Shown here: positions 1 through 6,660 of the stretch, one piece after another
How positions within the stretch are numbered: position 1 is the first letter of the stretch
Layout: the number at the start of each line of letters is the position of its first letter
Assembly (NCBI GenBank): GCA_023142805.1
Contig: JAGLIU010000241.1
Location: 1-8,577 of the forward strand
DNA length: 8,577 bases
From: Candidatus Omnitrophota bacterium
GTDB taxonomy: Bacteria; Omnitrophota; Gorgyraeia; Tantalellales; Tantalellaceae
Direction of reading: 5' to 3'
Notes under the pieces: model-generated
What the model was told of the DNA's origin: nothing
Databases searched by the model: none
Seen by the model: the letters and a program-made list of their open reading frames with translations, nothing else
Program-made: the position numbers and the translations under genes

Positions 1-2017
1 ACGTTCTGCTTGACGCCTCAACCGCGTCAGCAAGAAGCACGATAGCGCTTTCTTTTGTCTGAGGACGAGGTCCGGGATAACGAAAATTCTCTTCCTTCAA
101 TACCCCGCCGTTCTCATTCTTCTCTATTGCCTTCTGATAAAAATACGCTATCAAGCTGTTACCATGATGCTGTGTAATGAAATCTACGATAGCTGTATTA
201 AGCTTATACTTCTTGGCGATCTCTACCCCTTCCTTAACATGTTTGCTGATAATAAGAGCGCTCATTGAAGGGGTCAGTTTCGCGTGACGGGAACCGGAAC
301 CCATTTCATTTTCGCTAAAATATTCCGCCTTGGGTATTTTCCCAATATCGTGATAATATGCCCCTACTCTCGACCTTAAGCTATCCGCGCCTATAGCGTC
401 ACTTGCGGCTTCGGCCAGGTTCCCCACCATAATACTGTGATGATATGTCCCGGGAGCTTCCATCGCCAATTTCTTTAAAAGCGGATGATTGAGATCCGAC
501 AGTTCAAGCAAACTAATATTCGTAGGAACCTTAAAAATATACTCGAACACCGGCAAAAGACCCATAACTATAAACCCCGAAAATAAACCGCTTGCTATCC
601 CCCATAGTCCGTCATGTATATAAAAATCGAGATCCATGCCGTTTATAAGTCCAATACACACGATAGCCAAAAATTTCACCAGACCCGCTAAAAGACCCGC
701 CCATAATATATTCGCTCTGCGCCGCGCCCCCTTAACAGCGAATATACCGGCAACACTACCGGTTAAAAGCACAAACCCTATCTCACTTCCCCCCCCTATC
801 AAAAGAGAAATAAACACGCTCATGAGAACAACTCCCAGAAACGCGGTACTGAAACCCAGCAAAAGCATAAGGATCATCGCCATACTTGCCATCGGAATAA
901 AATAACTCGGTTGAGGAGATCTCATAACAGCATCAGCGATCAAAACCATAAAAAACATGTTCAGAAGAACGATCGCTAGATATTTTGTTTCATATAGAAA
1001 ATTCTTTTTGCCCCGGGAAAAAAACATATAAATAACAGCGGTCAACCCTAAAAGTAAAAACAACAGCAGTACTCCGAGAAAAAAAGTCGGCGTAGTTCCC
1101 GGGCGAAAAAACCTCCTTAATTGCGTAAGTTGAGTAATATGACACGCGTTAACACGTTTGCCTTTTTCAACAATAAGTTCATTCTTCTCAACCTCCCAAC
1201 TCTTGTACACAGACTTAACCGCTTTAACCGCCGCGTCCCTATCGGCCTCTGTTCTGTCTTCACCTGGGATTAAATTTGGCTCTAAATACATCGATACTAA
1301 CGCTGCCACAGGTTGACGGATCTTTCTGTTCTTAATAAACTCCTTAATGATGTCCTCTTCCAAAACTTCATCCAAACTTCCTTCAGTCAAAAGCTCCTTT
1401 AACCTGGTCTCTCGTCTATCAGAGGTTCCCTCATTTAATAACACTATTCTGTCTATATTTTTTTCTTTCAAATACCCCTGATCCTCCGCGGCTATATACC
1501 CCGTAGCGTAAATATCGTTTATTATACTTACGGATCTCTTTTTTAATTCCTCAAGATCCTCATATTGGAGAAGAGCTTTAAGAGCTTTATCAGCGATCTC
1601 GCCTTCTATTCCAACCTTTATTCCCTCAACCTTATCAATCAGTTCAGACCCGGAAACTTTTTCCGCTTTTATAATATCTATAAATTTCAACATTTCTGAA
1701 ATACTTTTCTCTTCGACCGAGGTGTTCTCTAAAAGCACGTACGGGACATTTTCTTCGGCAAGATCCATAGCTTCCCGTGTTTTATCTTCATCTATTTCCC
1801 ACAAATAAGTGAAATCATAAGGCGCGTATACATTTTTTAATGAAATATCTCCTTCATGCACGCTCCATTGATAAAGATGAGGACTCACAAACATACTCGA
1901 AAGAACTACAGCAACAAACAAAACTATGAGTCCTATAGAAATAGTCTCTCTTTTCATCAAAACGCTCTTGATGCTCTTGATCCCCTTGATCCCTTTGATC
2001 TTATCCGATATTTTCAT
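1..2017 (-). CDS. pgpH: PgpH/YqfF family 7TM-HD phosphohydrolase, likely cyclic di-AMP phosphodiesterase (3' end outside window)
   Basis: Integral membrane HD-domain hydrolase; characterised family members hydrolyse cyclic di-AMP to pApA. I translated 672 residues before the left edge. Visible in order: a Lys-rich N terminus, transmembrane helix 1 (about 26-44), a large extracytoplasmic 7TMR-HDED-type domain (about 46-305), seven hydrophobic helices (about 310-492), a conserved linker (NISLLELSDLNHPLLKKL, 500-517), then the cytoplasmic HD domain. Metal-ligand candidates are H526/H527, H556-D557 (YYHDIGK), H593 (KHVKEG), H617-H618 (QHHG) and D664 (LLADAVEA), with the family stretch FRYPGPRPQTKES just before D664. 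All expected residues up to the edge are present; perhaps 50-100 C-terminal residues are missing. It follows phoH, a common bacterial order. The start is uncertain: ATG at 2017 overlaps phoH by 17 nt, while ATG at 1957 would skip a tandem repeat and begin just before helix 1. Neither has a strong Shine-Dalgarno site. Family assignment is firm; the substrate is inferred from the family. Confidence 0.95.
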   Translation of the reverse strand, partial: MKISDKIKGIKGIKSIKSVLMKRETISIGLIVLFVAVVLSSMFVSPHLYQWSVHEGDISLKNVYAPYDFTYLWEIDEDKTREAMDLAEENVPYVLLENTSVEEKSISEMLKFIDIIKAEKVSGSELIDKVEGIKVGIEGEIADKALKALLQYEDLEELKKRSVSIINDIYATGYIAAEDQGYLKEKNIDRIVLLNEGTSDRRETRLKELLTEGSLDEVLEEDIIKEFIKNRKIRQPVAALVSMYLEPNLIPGEDRTEADRDAAVKAVKSVYKSWEVEKNELIVEKGKRVNACHITQLTQLRRFFRPGTTPTFFLGVLLLFLLLGLTAVIYMFFSRGKKNFLYETKYLAIVLLNMFFMVLIADAVMRSPQPSYFIPMASMAMILMLLLGFSTAFLGVVLMSVFISLLIGGGSEIGFVLLTGSVAGIFAVKGARRRANILWAGLLAGLVKFLAIVCIGLINGMDLDFYIHDGLWGIASGLFSGFIVMGLLPVFEYIFKVPTNISLLELSDLNHPLLKKLAMEAPGTYHHSIMVGNLAEAASDAIGADSLRSRVGAYYHDIGKIPKAEYFSENEMGSGSRHAKLTPSMSALIISKHVKEGVEIAKKYKLNTAIVDFITQHHGNSLIAYFYQKAIEKNENGGVLKEENFRYPGPRPQTKESAIVLLADAVEASSRT
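1964..1999 (-). repeat. Four-copy 9-bp tandem repeat at the phoH/pgpH junction
   Basis: Read on the minus strand, four 9-nt units follow one another: ATCAAAGGG, ATCAAGGGG, ATCAAGAGC, ATCAAGAGC. The last two are identical and the first two differ by one base. The array begins right after the phoH stop codon (2003-2001). If pgpH starts at 2017 it encodes the four tripeptides IKG, IKG, IKS, IKS in the cytoplasmic tail before transmembrane helix 1. If pgpH starts at 1957 the array is a short intergenic spacer. Unit number can change by slippage without shifting the frame. Confidence 0.85.
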
Positions 2018-2975
2018 TTTTAGACTCAGTCTCTTCTTTATAAACTTTAATTATTTTTTGAACAAGCTCATGCCTGACAACATCTTCACCTTTAAGAGTA
2101 ACAACCTTTATACCTTTAATTTTTTTCAAAAGAACCCCCGCGTGAACAAGTCCTGATTCTTTACTTTTTGGCAAATCACTCTGCGTAATATCCCCGGTTA
2201 AAACCGTTTTAGAATCAAATCCCAAACGCGTAAGAAACATCTTCATCTGTTCCTTGGTAGAATTCTGAGCCTCATCCATTATGATAAAGGCATCATTAAG
2301 CGTTCTCCCCCGCATATACGCCAAAGGAGCAACTTCTATAATTCCCCTATCAAGATAATCTTTGATCATATGAGGCTCTACCATATCATAAAGAGCATCA
2401 TACAAAGGACGTAAATATGGATTAACTTTTTCGTACATATCTCCGGGTAAAAATCCCAGGTTTTCACCGGCTTCAACAGCGGGCCTTGTTAAAATAATAC
2501 GCGAAACCAACCCTTTCCTCAGAGCATTGACCGCCAAAGCCACCGCTAGATAAGTTTTTCCGGTCCCCGCCGGACCTATACCAAAAACTATATCATGCTT
2601 TCTTATAGCCTCAATATATTCTTTCTGACCCGCGCTTCTAGGCAGAACATACGCCCGTTTGGAACTTACTTCAACTTTATCAAGAAAAATGTTTTTTAAC
2701 GGCACGTTTGCCGGACAGGCTTTGATCGCGTAGTCGATGTCCCTTGATGACAAATGTCCGCCTTTTCTGATCACCGCGAGAAATCCCTCGACGATATCTT
2801 TGGATTTTTCGATATCTTCTTTTTTTTCGGAAGCAATACTGAGCATACCATCTCGAAATGATGTTATAACGCTAAAAGTTTTTTCTATTTTTTTTAAAGT
2901 TTCATCATGCTTTCCGAAAAGACTTCTTGCTTCTGAATCATCTCGTAAATTTATTTTCACTTCATGCATATTCAT
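2001..2975 (-). CDS. phoH: PhoH family P-loop ATPase
   Basis: Cytoplasmic PhoH/YbeZ-type ATPase of 324 residues, close to the usual family length of 320-350. PhoH proteins are linked to RNA metabolism and often lie next to ybeY, but their exact reaction is poorly defined. Visible: an N-terminal KH-like region (about 1-90), a linker containing KRAYVLPRSAGQKEYIEAI (106-124), Walker A GPAGTGKT (134-141), the family stretch ILTRPAVEAGENLGFLPGD (161-179), Walker B IIMDEAQN (231-238) and a VLTGDITQSDLP stretch (258-269) that acts as the sensor-like segment. Every key residue is intact. The C-terminal tail is short and charged. Start: ATG at 2975 or the in-frame ATG at 2969; neither has a good Shine-Dalgarno site (GTAAGTCTGG precedes the first), so the start is approximate. 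It is separated from the upstream secreted-protein gene by 146 nt with hairpins, and it overlaps or abuts pgpH downstream, which suggests co-transcription with pgpH. Confidence 0.96.
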   Translation of the reverse strand: MNMHEVKINLRDDSEARSLFGKHDETLKKIEKTFSVITSFRDGMLSIASEKKEDIEKSKDIVEGFLAVIRKGGHLSSRDIDYAIKACPANVPLKNIFLDKVEVSSKRAYVLPRSAGQKEYIEAIRKHDIVFGIGPAGTGKTYLAVALAVNALRKGLVSRIILTRPAVEAGENLGFLPGDMYEKVNPYLRPLYDALYDMVEPHMIKDYLDRGIIEVAPLAYMRGRTLNDAFIIMDEAQNSTKEQMKMFLTRLGFDSKTVLTGDITQSDLPKSKESGLVHAGVLLKKIKGIKVVTLKGEDVVRHELVQKIIKVYKEETESKNENIG

Positions 2976-3014
2976 CCAGACTTACCGATCAAGCTTTGTG
3001 TCTCCAAAAACACG

Positions 3015-3073
3015 TTTATCCTGTAAACAAGATCCATTCGACTCTCTCGCTTCGCTCTTTCGCTCAGGATAAA
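3015..3073. repeat. Inverted repeat with 9-bp perfect arms (first intergenic element)
   Basis: TTTATCCTG at 3015-3023 is the exact reverse complement of CAGGATAAA at 3065-3073, leaving 41 nt between the arms. The interior contains TTCGAC and the 11-mer TCGCTTCGCTC. The right half (TTCGCTCAGGATAAA) resembles short dispersed intergenic palindromes that I recall from many bacterial drafts (words of the kind CTTCGCTCAGGA). That resemblance is from memory and was not searched. A palindromic REP-like unit is the best description. Confidence 0.6.
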
Positions 3074-3076
3074 TTT

Positions 3077-3117
3077 GACCTTACAACTTATGTCGCTTCG
3101 CTCCATAAGTTGTGGTC
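3077..3117. repeat. Strong hairpin with 10-bp perfect stem extended by 4 bp (second intergenic element)
   Basis: ACAACTTATG (3083-3092) pairs perfectly with CATAAGTTGT (3104-3113) around an 11-nt loop, TCGCTTCGCTC. After a 2-nt bulge (3081-3082), GACC (3077-3080) pairs with GGTC (3114-3117), giving 14 base pairs. The loop is identical to a word inside the neighbouring inverted repeat. On the minus strand, which is transcribed, the hairpin is followed by AAATTT rather than a U-run, so it is a poor intrinsic terminator. It could protect or set the processing of the mRNA between the secreted-protein gene and phoH, or be a REP-like unit. Confidence 0.75.
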
Positions 3118-3121
3118 TCAT

Positions 3122-3541
3122 TTACTTTATCCATTCGTCTTCGGTTTCGATCTCTATTATTTCTGACGGTCCTCTCCCTGAAGGATCAACAATCTCGGTC
3201 ACCGTTACACCTTTTTTACTGACAATCGCGGCTTTTTTCTTTGAAACAGTTTGAGTTTTTTTATCTATTTTTTTATCTGTTTTTCTGTCTGTTTTTTTCT
3301 TTGAGCTTTCAAAACCAAAGATCGGTAATTCCACATCCACATTGATCACTGTTCTCTGCGTGGGTCTTTCATCTTTGATCTCAGGCACTTTTCCCATCAA
3401 ATACCCTCTATTCCCCTTCTTAAGATCCTGATCAACCCGATCTTCCTTGACAGTATATACTTCTATTCCTTTTATCCCGGCATACACCCGTCCGGGGACT
3501 ATAAGCGTGGTTAATATCAACACCCATATTAATTTCTTCAT
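3122..3541 (-). CDS. Small secreted protein of unknown function, Lys-rich
   Basis: I do not recognise this 139-residue protein. It begins with a clear Sec signal peptide: positive MKK, hydrophobic core LIWVLILTTLIV, and a probable signal peptidase I cut after Ala21 (VYA), so the mature part (about 118 residues) should be periplasmic or secreted. There is no Cys at the cut site, so it is not a lipoprotein. The mature protein has a compact segment (EVYTVKEDRVDQDLKKGN, then RGYLMGKVPE, then RTVINVDVELP, about 27-73) that looks constrained, then a Lys-rich low-complexity stretch (81-111) built partly from 12-nt tandem repeats, then an acidic end. Start: the ATG at 3541 is preceded by AAGGAGGG with a 5-nt spacer; an in-frame ATG at 3565 would put that site inside the gene and add eight residues before the signal peptide. 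It follows aspS by 64 nt and precedes phoH; neither neighbour explains its role. Confidence 0.8.
   Translation of the reverse strand: MKKLIWVLILTTLIVPGRVYAGIKGIEVYTVKEDRVDQDLKKGNRGYLMGKVPEIKDERPTQRTVINVDVELPIFGFESSKKKTDRKTDKKIDKKTQTVSKKKAAIVSKKGVTVTEIVDPSGRGPSEIIEIETEDEWIK
3260..3295 (-). repeat. Three-unit 12-bp tandem repeat inside the small secreted gene
   Basis: On the minus strand three 12-nt units follow each other: AAAACAGACAGA, AAAACAGATAAA, AAAATAGATAAA, with a decayed fourth unit (AAAACTCAAACT) at 3248-3259. They encode the tetrapeptides KTDR, KTDK, KIDK and then KTQT. The period is a multiple of three, so changes in unit number keep the frame. This explains most of the Lys/Thr/Asp-rich stretch. 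Confidence 0.8.
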
Positions 3542-3545
3542 AGAT

Positions 3546-3553
3546 CCCTCCTT
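3546..3553 (-). promoter_or_regulatory. Shine-Dalgarno site fixing the start of the small secreted protein
   Basis: AAGGAGGG on the minus strand, with 5 nt between GGAGG and the ATG at 3541. It is the strongest ribosome-binding site in the window and decides for the downstream ATG, which also puts the signal peptide exactly at the N terminus. Confidence 0.85.
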
Positions 3554-3605
3554 TTTAGCCTTCATACCGTTTATTCAACTTAAACACTATGAACGTAATA
3601 AACTC

Positions 3606-5375
3606 CTATTGCTTCTTTTTCAACAATTTTAAGCCCAATTCCCTCAGCTGATCCGCGTCTACTTCCGAAGGCGCGCCTGTCAACGGACAAACACCTTTTT
3701 GCGTCTTAGGAAAAGGAATTACTTCGCGTATAGACAAATCTTTAGTAAACAACGTTACCAGCCTGTCCAGACCAAAAGCCACTCCACCATGCGGAGGAGG
3801 TCCGTAACTGAACGCTTCCAAAAGAAATCCGAACTTTTTGTCACATTCCTCGTCTGTAAGCCCTAAAACATCAAAGATTTCACGTTGTACTTCTCTATCA
3901 TGTATCCTTATACTGCCTGAACCTATTTCACTGCCGTTAAGAACCAAATCATAGGATAAGGACTTTACTTTACCCAACTCTCTTTTTTTCAAAAACTCTT
4001 TATCTTCTTCCCTGAACGAAGTAAAAGGATGATGCTCAGAGACCCATCTGTCATCATCTTTATTATATTTAAAAAGAGGAAAATTTACTATCCATAAAAA
4101 ATTAAATTTATCTTGATCTATAAGCCCTTTATCTTTTCCTATCTTAAGCCTCAAAGCTCCAAGCGCTTCACAAGCTGTATCCGGAGCATCCGCTACCATA
4201 AATATCATGTCACCCGGTTTAGCGCCTGTCTTTTCGCGAAACAAGTTTAATTCTTCTTCCGTAAAAAATTTAGTTATCTGCGAAGTAACTTCATTTTCTT
4301 CCACTTTAAAATACGCTAACCCCTTTGCCCCATATTCACCAACAAATGAAGTAAGATCATCGATCTCTTTTCGGCTTGATCCTCCATATCCAGGAGCCGC
4401 CAGTGCCATGATCTTTCCTCCTGATGAAGCCACGCTTTGAAAAACCTTGAACCCGCAATCTTTAACGTTTTCTGTCATATCGTGCAGAAATACTTCAAAT
4501 CTTGTATCCGGTTTATCACTGCCGAACTTTATAATAGCTTCTTCATGATCCATTTTAGGGAACGGCAAAGAAAGTTTCTCCCCCATAACCTTTTCAAACA
4601 TCCCCTGGAAAAGTTTCTCACAAACGTCCAACACATCTTCCTGTTCCACAAAAGACATTTCCAGATCCAGCTGAGTAAATTCCGGTTGTCGATCGGCCCT
4701 TAGGTCCTCATCTCTAAAACAACGGACTATCTGAAAATACTTTTCAATACCCGCCACCATCAAAAGCTGCTTAAATATCTGTGGCGACTGAGGTAAAGCG
4801 TAGAAATTACCGTTCTGAACCCTGGCAGGCACGAGATAATCTCTTGCTCCTTCAGGTGTAGACTTAGTTAACATTGGGGTTTCAACAGAAATAAATCCTT
4901 CGCTATCCAAAAAATCCGCTATGAATTTATAGACCGTATGTTTGATCTTGAGTTTTTTTTGCATGGAACCCCGCCTTAAATCCAGATACCGATATTTGAG
5001 ACGCACCTCTTCGGAAACCTCAATGTCATCCTTAATTTCAAAAGGCGGAGTTCTGGCCTTTGAAAATATATTTACCTCATCTACTTCAATTTCTATTTCT
5101 CCCGTAGATAATTTTTTATTGATCGTATCTTCCGGCCGCGAGGCTACTTTTCCCGTCACTTTGACGCAATATTCACATCTTAACTCATGAGCCACTTTAT
5201 GCGTTTGAGCGTTTCTTTCCGGGTCAAAAACCAGCTGAGTAATACCATGCTTGTCTCTAAGATCCATAAATATAATATCTCCGTGATCTCTTCTTGAAGC
5301 CACCCACCCACATAGTTTCACTTTTTTAGCCGCGTCTTTGCCCGTCAATTCACCACAATCATGTGTTCTTATCAT
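3606..5375 (-). CDS. aspS: Aspartyl-tRNA synthetase, bacterial type (possibly non-discriminating Asp/Asn)
   Basis: Class II synthetase that attaches aspartate to tRNA(Asp) in the cytoplasm. Its 589 residues match the bacterial length (about 590). Order of parts: N-terminal OB-fold anticodon domain (about 1-105, with GWVASRRDHGDIIFMDLRD at 24-42), motif 1 region (FISVETPMLTKSTPEG, 161-176), flipping loop STPEGARD (172-179), motif 2 FRDEDLRADRQPEFTQLD (220-237), GAD insertion (about 290-410), HHPFT (448-452), NGSEIGSGSIRIHD (480-493) and motif 3 GGVAFGLDRL (530-539). All catalytic motifs are intact. Position 31 is His, as in the non-discriminating Pseudomonas aeruginosa enzyme, where E. coli has Leu; this hints that tRNA(Asn) may also be charged, but the second reported determinant, a Gly near 82, is not kept (RPEDT here). 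The start ATG overlaps the hisS stop as ATGA, so translation is probably coupled; only a weak purine-rich site (AAGAAAGAG) precedes it. Confidence 0.98.
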   Translation of the reverse strand: MIRTHDCGELTGKDAAKKVKLCGWVASRRDHGDIIFMDLRDKHGITQLVFDPERNAQTHKVAHELRCEYCVKVTGKVASRPEDTINKKLSTGEIEIEVDEVNIFSKARTPPFEIKDDIEVSEEVRLKYRYLDLRRGSMQKKLKIKHTVYKFIADFLDSEGFISVETPMLTKSTPEGARDYLVPARVQNGNFYALPQSPQIFKQLLMVAGIEKYFQIVRCFRDEDLRADRQPEFTQLDLEMSFVEQEDVLDVCEKLFQGMFEKVMGEKLSLPFPKMDHEEAIIKFGSDKPDTRFEVFLHDMTENVKDCGFKVFQSVASSGGKIMALAAPGYGGSSRKEIDDLTSFVGEYGAKGLAYFKVEENEVTSQITKFFTEEELNLFREKTGAKPGDMIFMVADAPDTACEALGALRLKIGKDKGLIDQDKFNFLWIVNFPLFKYNKDDDRWVSEHHPFTSFREEDKEFLKKRELGKVKSLSYDLVLNGSEIGSGSIRIHDREVQREIFDVLGLTDEECDKKFGFLLEAFSYGPPPHGGVAFGLDRLVTLFTKDLSIREVIPFPKTQKGVCPLTGAPSEVDADQLRELGLKLLKKKQ

Positions 5376-6646
5376 ATTTTCTCTTTCTTTAATTTTTCAA
5401 TAACATCCTCCGCCGTCATATCCGTTTGTTCTCCGGTATCCATATTTTTGAGACATATTTTTTCATTCCTTATTTCTTCTTCTCCTATTATGATAACATA
5501 TCTTCGTTTTTCTTTATTAGCTTTTCTCATTACGGCTTTTAGAGAACGCCCTGAATTATCCAGAGCACAAACCATACCTTCATTTCTAAGTTTTTCCGTT
5601 AAAAAAAGCGCTTCATCTCTGCAATCTTCACCAACGGCTACTACAAGCGTGCCCCTTTTTATCGCGAATTCCTCTCTTTTCTTATCAATTGCCAACATTA
5701 ATCTTTCTACCCCTATGGCATAACCGGTAGCATAGGATTCAGGCCCTCCCATTTGTTTCGTCAGATTATCGTATCTTCCTCCGGCAGCTATAGCGTCTTG
5801 CGCGCCAAGTCCGGGATGAACGATCTCAAAAACTACCCCGGTATAATAGTCCAGTCCCCGAACCAAATCAGTTTTTTCTTTAAATTCAATTTGAATTTTA
5901 CTTAAAGTGTTTTTAAAATTATCATAGGACCCGGCACATTCATCACATAAATATTCCAGTAGCCTCGGAGCGTTTTGCACTACTTCCTTACATTCCTTGT
6001 TCTTACAATCTAATACACGAAGCACATTGGTAGAAATTCTTCTCTCGCAATTATCACATAGTTTTGATCTTACTCCGGAGAAAAATCCCGTTAATGATCT
6101 TTTATATTTATCCCGATCCTTTTTACACCCAAGAGAGTTTACGTAGATAGTATATTTCTCCACGCCTATTTCTTTAAGCACTCTCTTAGCGTTCAATATG
6201 AGCTCTATATCATCGCCAATACCCGGTGGACATACTCCTATTATTTCAACCCCTATTTGATGAAACTGTCTTAATCTGCCTTTTTGTGGACGTTCACTCC
6301 TGAACATAGGCCCCATATAGAATAGCTTCACTTTATCGTTATCTTTATAAAGTCCTTGTTCAATATAAGCTCGAATAATAGACGCGGTCCCTTCCGGACG
6401 CAAAGATAGACTCTTTCCGCTCCTATCCTCAAGCGTATACATTTCTTTTTCGACGATATCGGTATCTTCACCTATACTGCGGACAAAAACAGATGTCTCC
6501 TCTAAAATAGGTGTACGTATTTCGTCATATTCCCAGTCTTCAAAAACTTTTCGGGCTTTTTCTTCAATTACACGATATATTTTCGCGTCCTTAGGAAGAA
6601 TGTCCGGCATACCTTTTAATGCTCTATACTTAGGATTAATCCCCAT
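5372..6646 (-). CDS. hisS: Histidyl-tRNA synthetase
   Basis: Class II synthetase that charges tRNA(His). From the ATG at 6646 it has 424 residues, normal for bacterial HisRS. Visible (numbering from that ATG): N-terminal LKGMPDILP (10-18), motif 1 region (EYDEIRTPILE, 39-49), motif 2 RPEGTASIIRAY (83-94) with FRSERPQKGRLRQFHQ (115-130), the HisRS signatures LVRGLDYYTGVVFE (261-274) and AAGGRYDNL (287-295), motif 3 GYAIGVERLML (308-318), and a C-terminal anticodon domain (about 332-424). The insertion domain has six cysteines in CxxC, C-x4-C and CxxC spacing (197, 200, 214, 219, 234, 237), which could bind zinc. Start: the ATG at 6646 lies 5 nt after AAAGGTG; a GTG two codons upstream (6652) would sit within that site. 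The gene begins 14 nt after the HU-type stop codon and overlaps aspS by 4 nt, so the three are surely one operon. I see no T-box leader. Confidence 0.98.
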   Translation of the reverse strand: MGINPKYRALKGMPDILPKDAKIYRVIEEKARKVFEDWEYDEIRTPILEETSVFVRSIGEDTDIVEKEMYTLEDRSGKSLSLRPEGTASIIRAYIEQGLYKDNDKVKLFYMGPMFRSERPQKGRLRQFHQIGVEIIGVCPPGIGDDIELILNAKRVLKEIGVEKYTIYVNSLGCKKDRDKYKRSLTGFFSGVRSKLCDNCERRISTNVLRVLDCKNKECKEVVQNAPRLLEYLCDECAGSYDNFKNTLSKIQIEFKEKTDLVRGLDYYTGVVFEIVHPGLGAQDAIAAGGRYDNLTKQMGGPESYATGYAIGVERLMLAIDKKREEFAIKRGTLVVAVGEDCRDEALFLTEKLRNEGMVCALDNSGRSLKAVMRKANKEKRRYVIIIGEEEIRNEKICLKNMDTGEQTDMTAEDVIEKLKKEKI

Positions 6647-6660
6647 GATCACACCTTTGT

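Larger units (their letters stand above)
2976..3121. other. Intergenic stretch with two inverted repeats, no gene
   Basis: This 146-nt gap between the small secreted-protein gene and phoH carries no coding sequence that I can support. It holds two inverted repeats (3015-3073 and 3077-3117) whose interiors share the 11-mer TCGCTTCGCTC, at 3047-3057 and 3093-3103. Its composition differs from the flanking genes: CGCT/TCGC words are dense and short A/T runs lie between them. I see no confident promoter for phoH and no U-tract after either hairpin on the transcribed strand. It may be an inserted dispersed element, an mRNA-processing or stabilising structure, or both. Confidence 0.7.

Noticed and set aside
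636..905. Open plus-strand frame of 89 codons opposite pgpH
   Set aside because: It lies antisense to the membrane region of a clear PgpH gene, has no convincing ribosome site and has a composition typical of a shadow frame.
3083..3113. Hairpin as an intrinsic terminator for the secreted-protein gene
   Set aside because: The stem is strong, but on the transcribed minus strand it is followed by GTAAGGTC/AAATTT context with no U-tract, so it is described as a repeat or processing structure instead.
3569..3603. Inverted repeat GTTTATT/AATAAAC between aspS and the small secreted gene
   Set aside because: Only seven AT-only-rich pairs around a 21-nt loop and no U-run; too weak for a terminator or a regulatory structure and likely chance.
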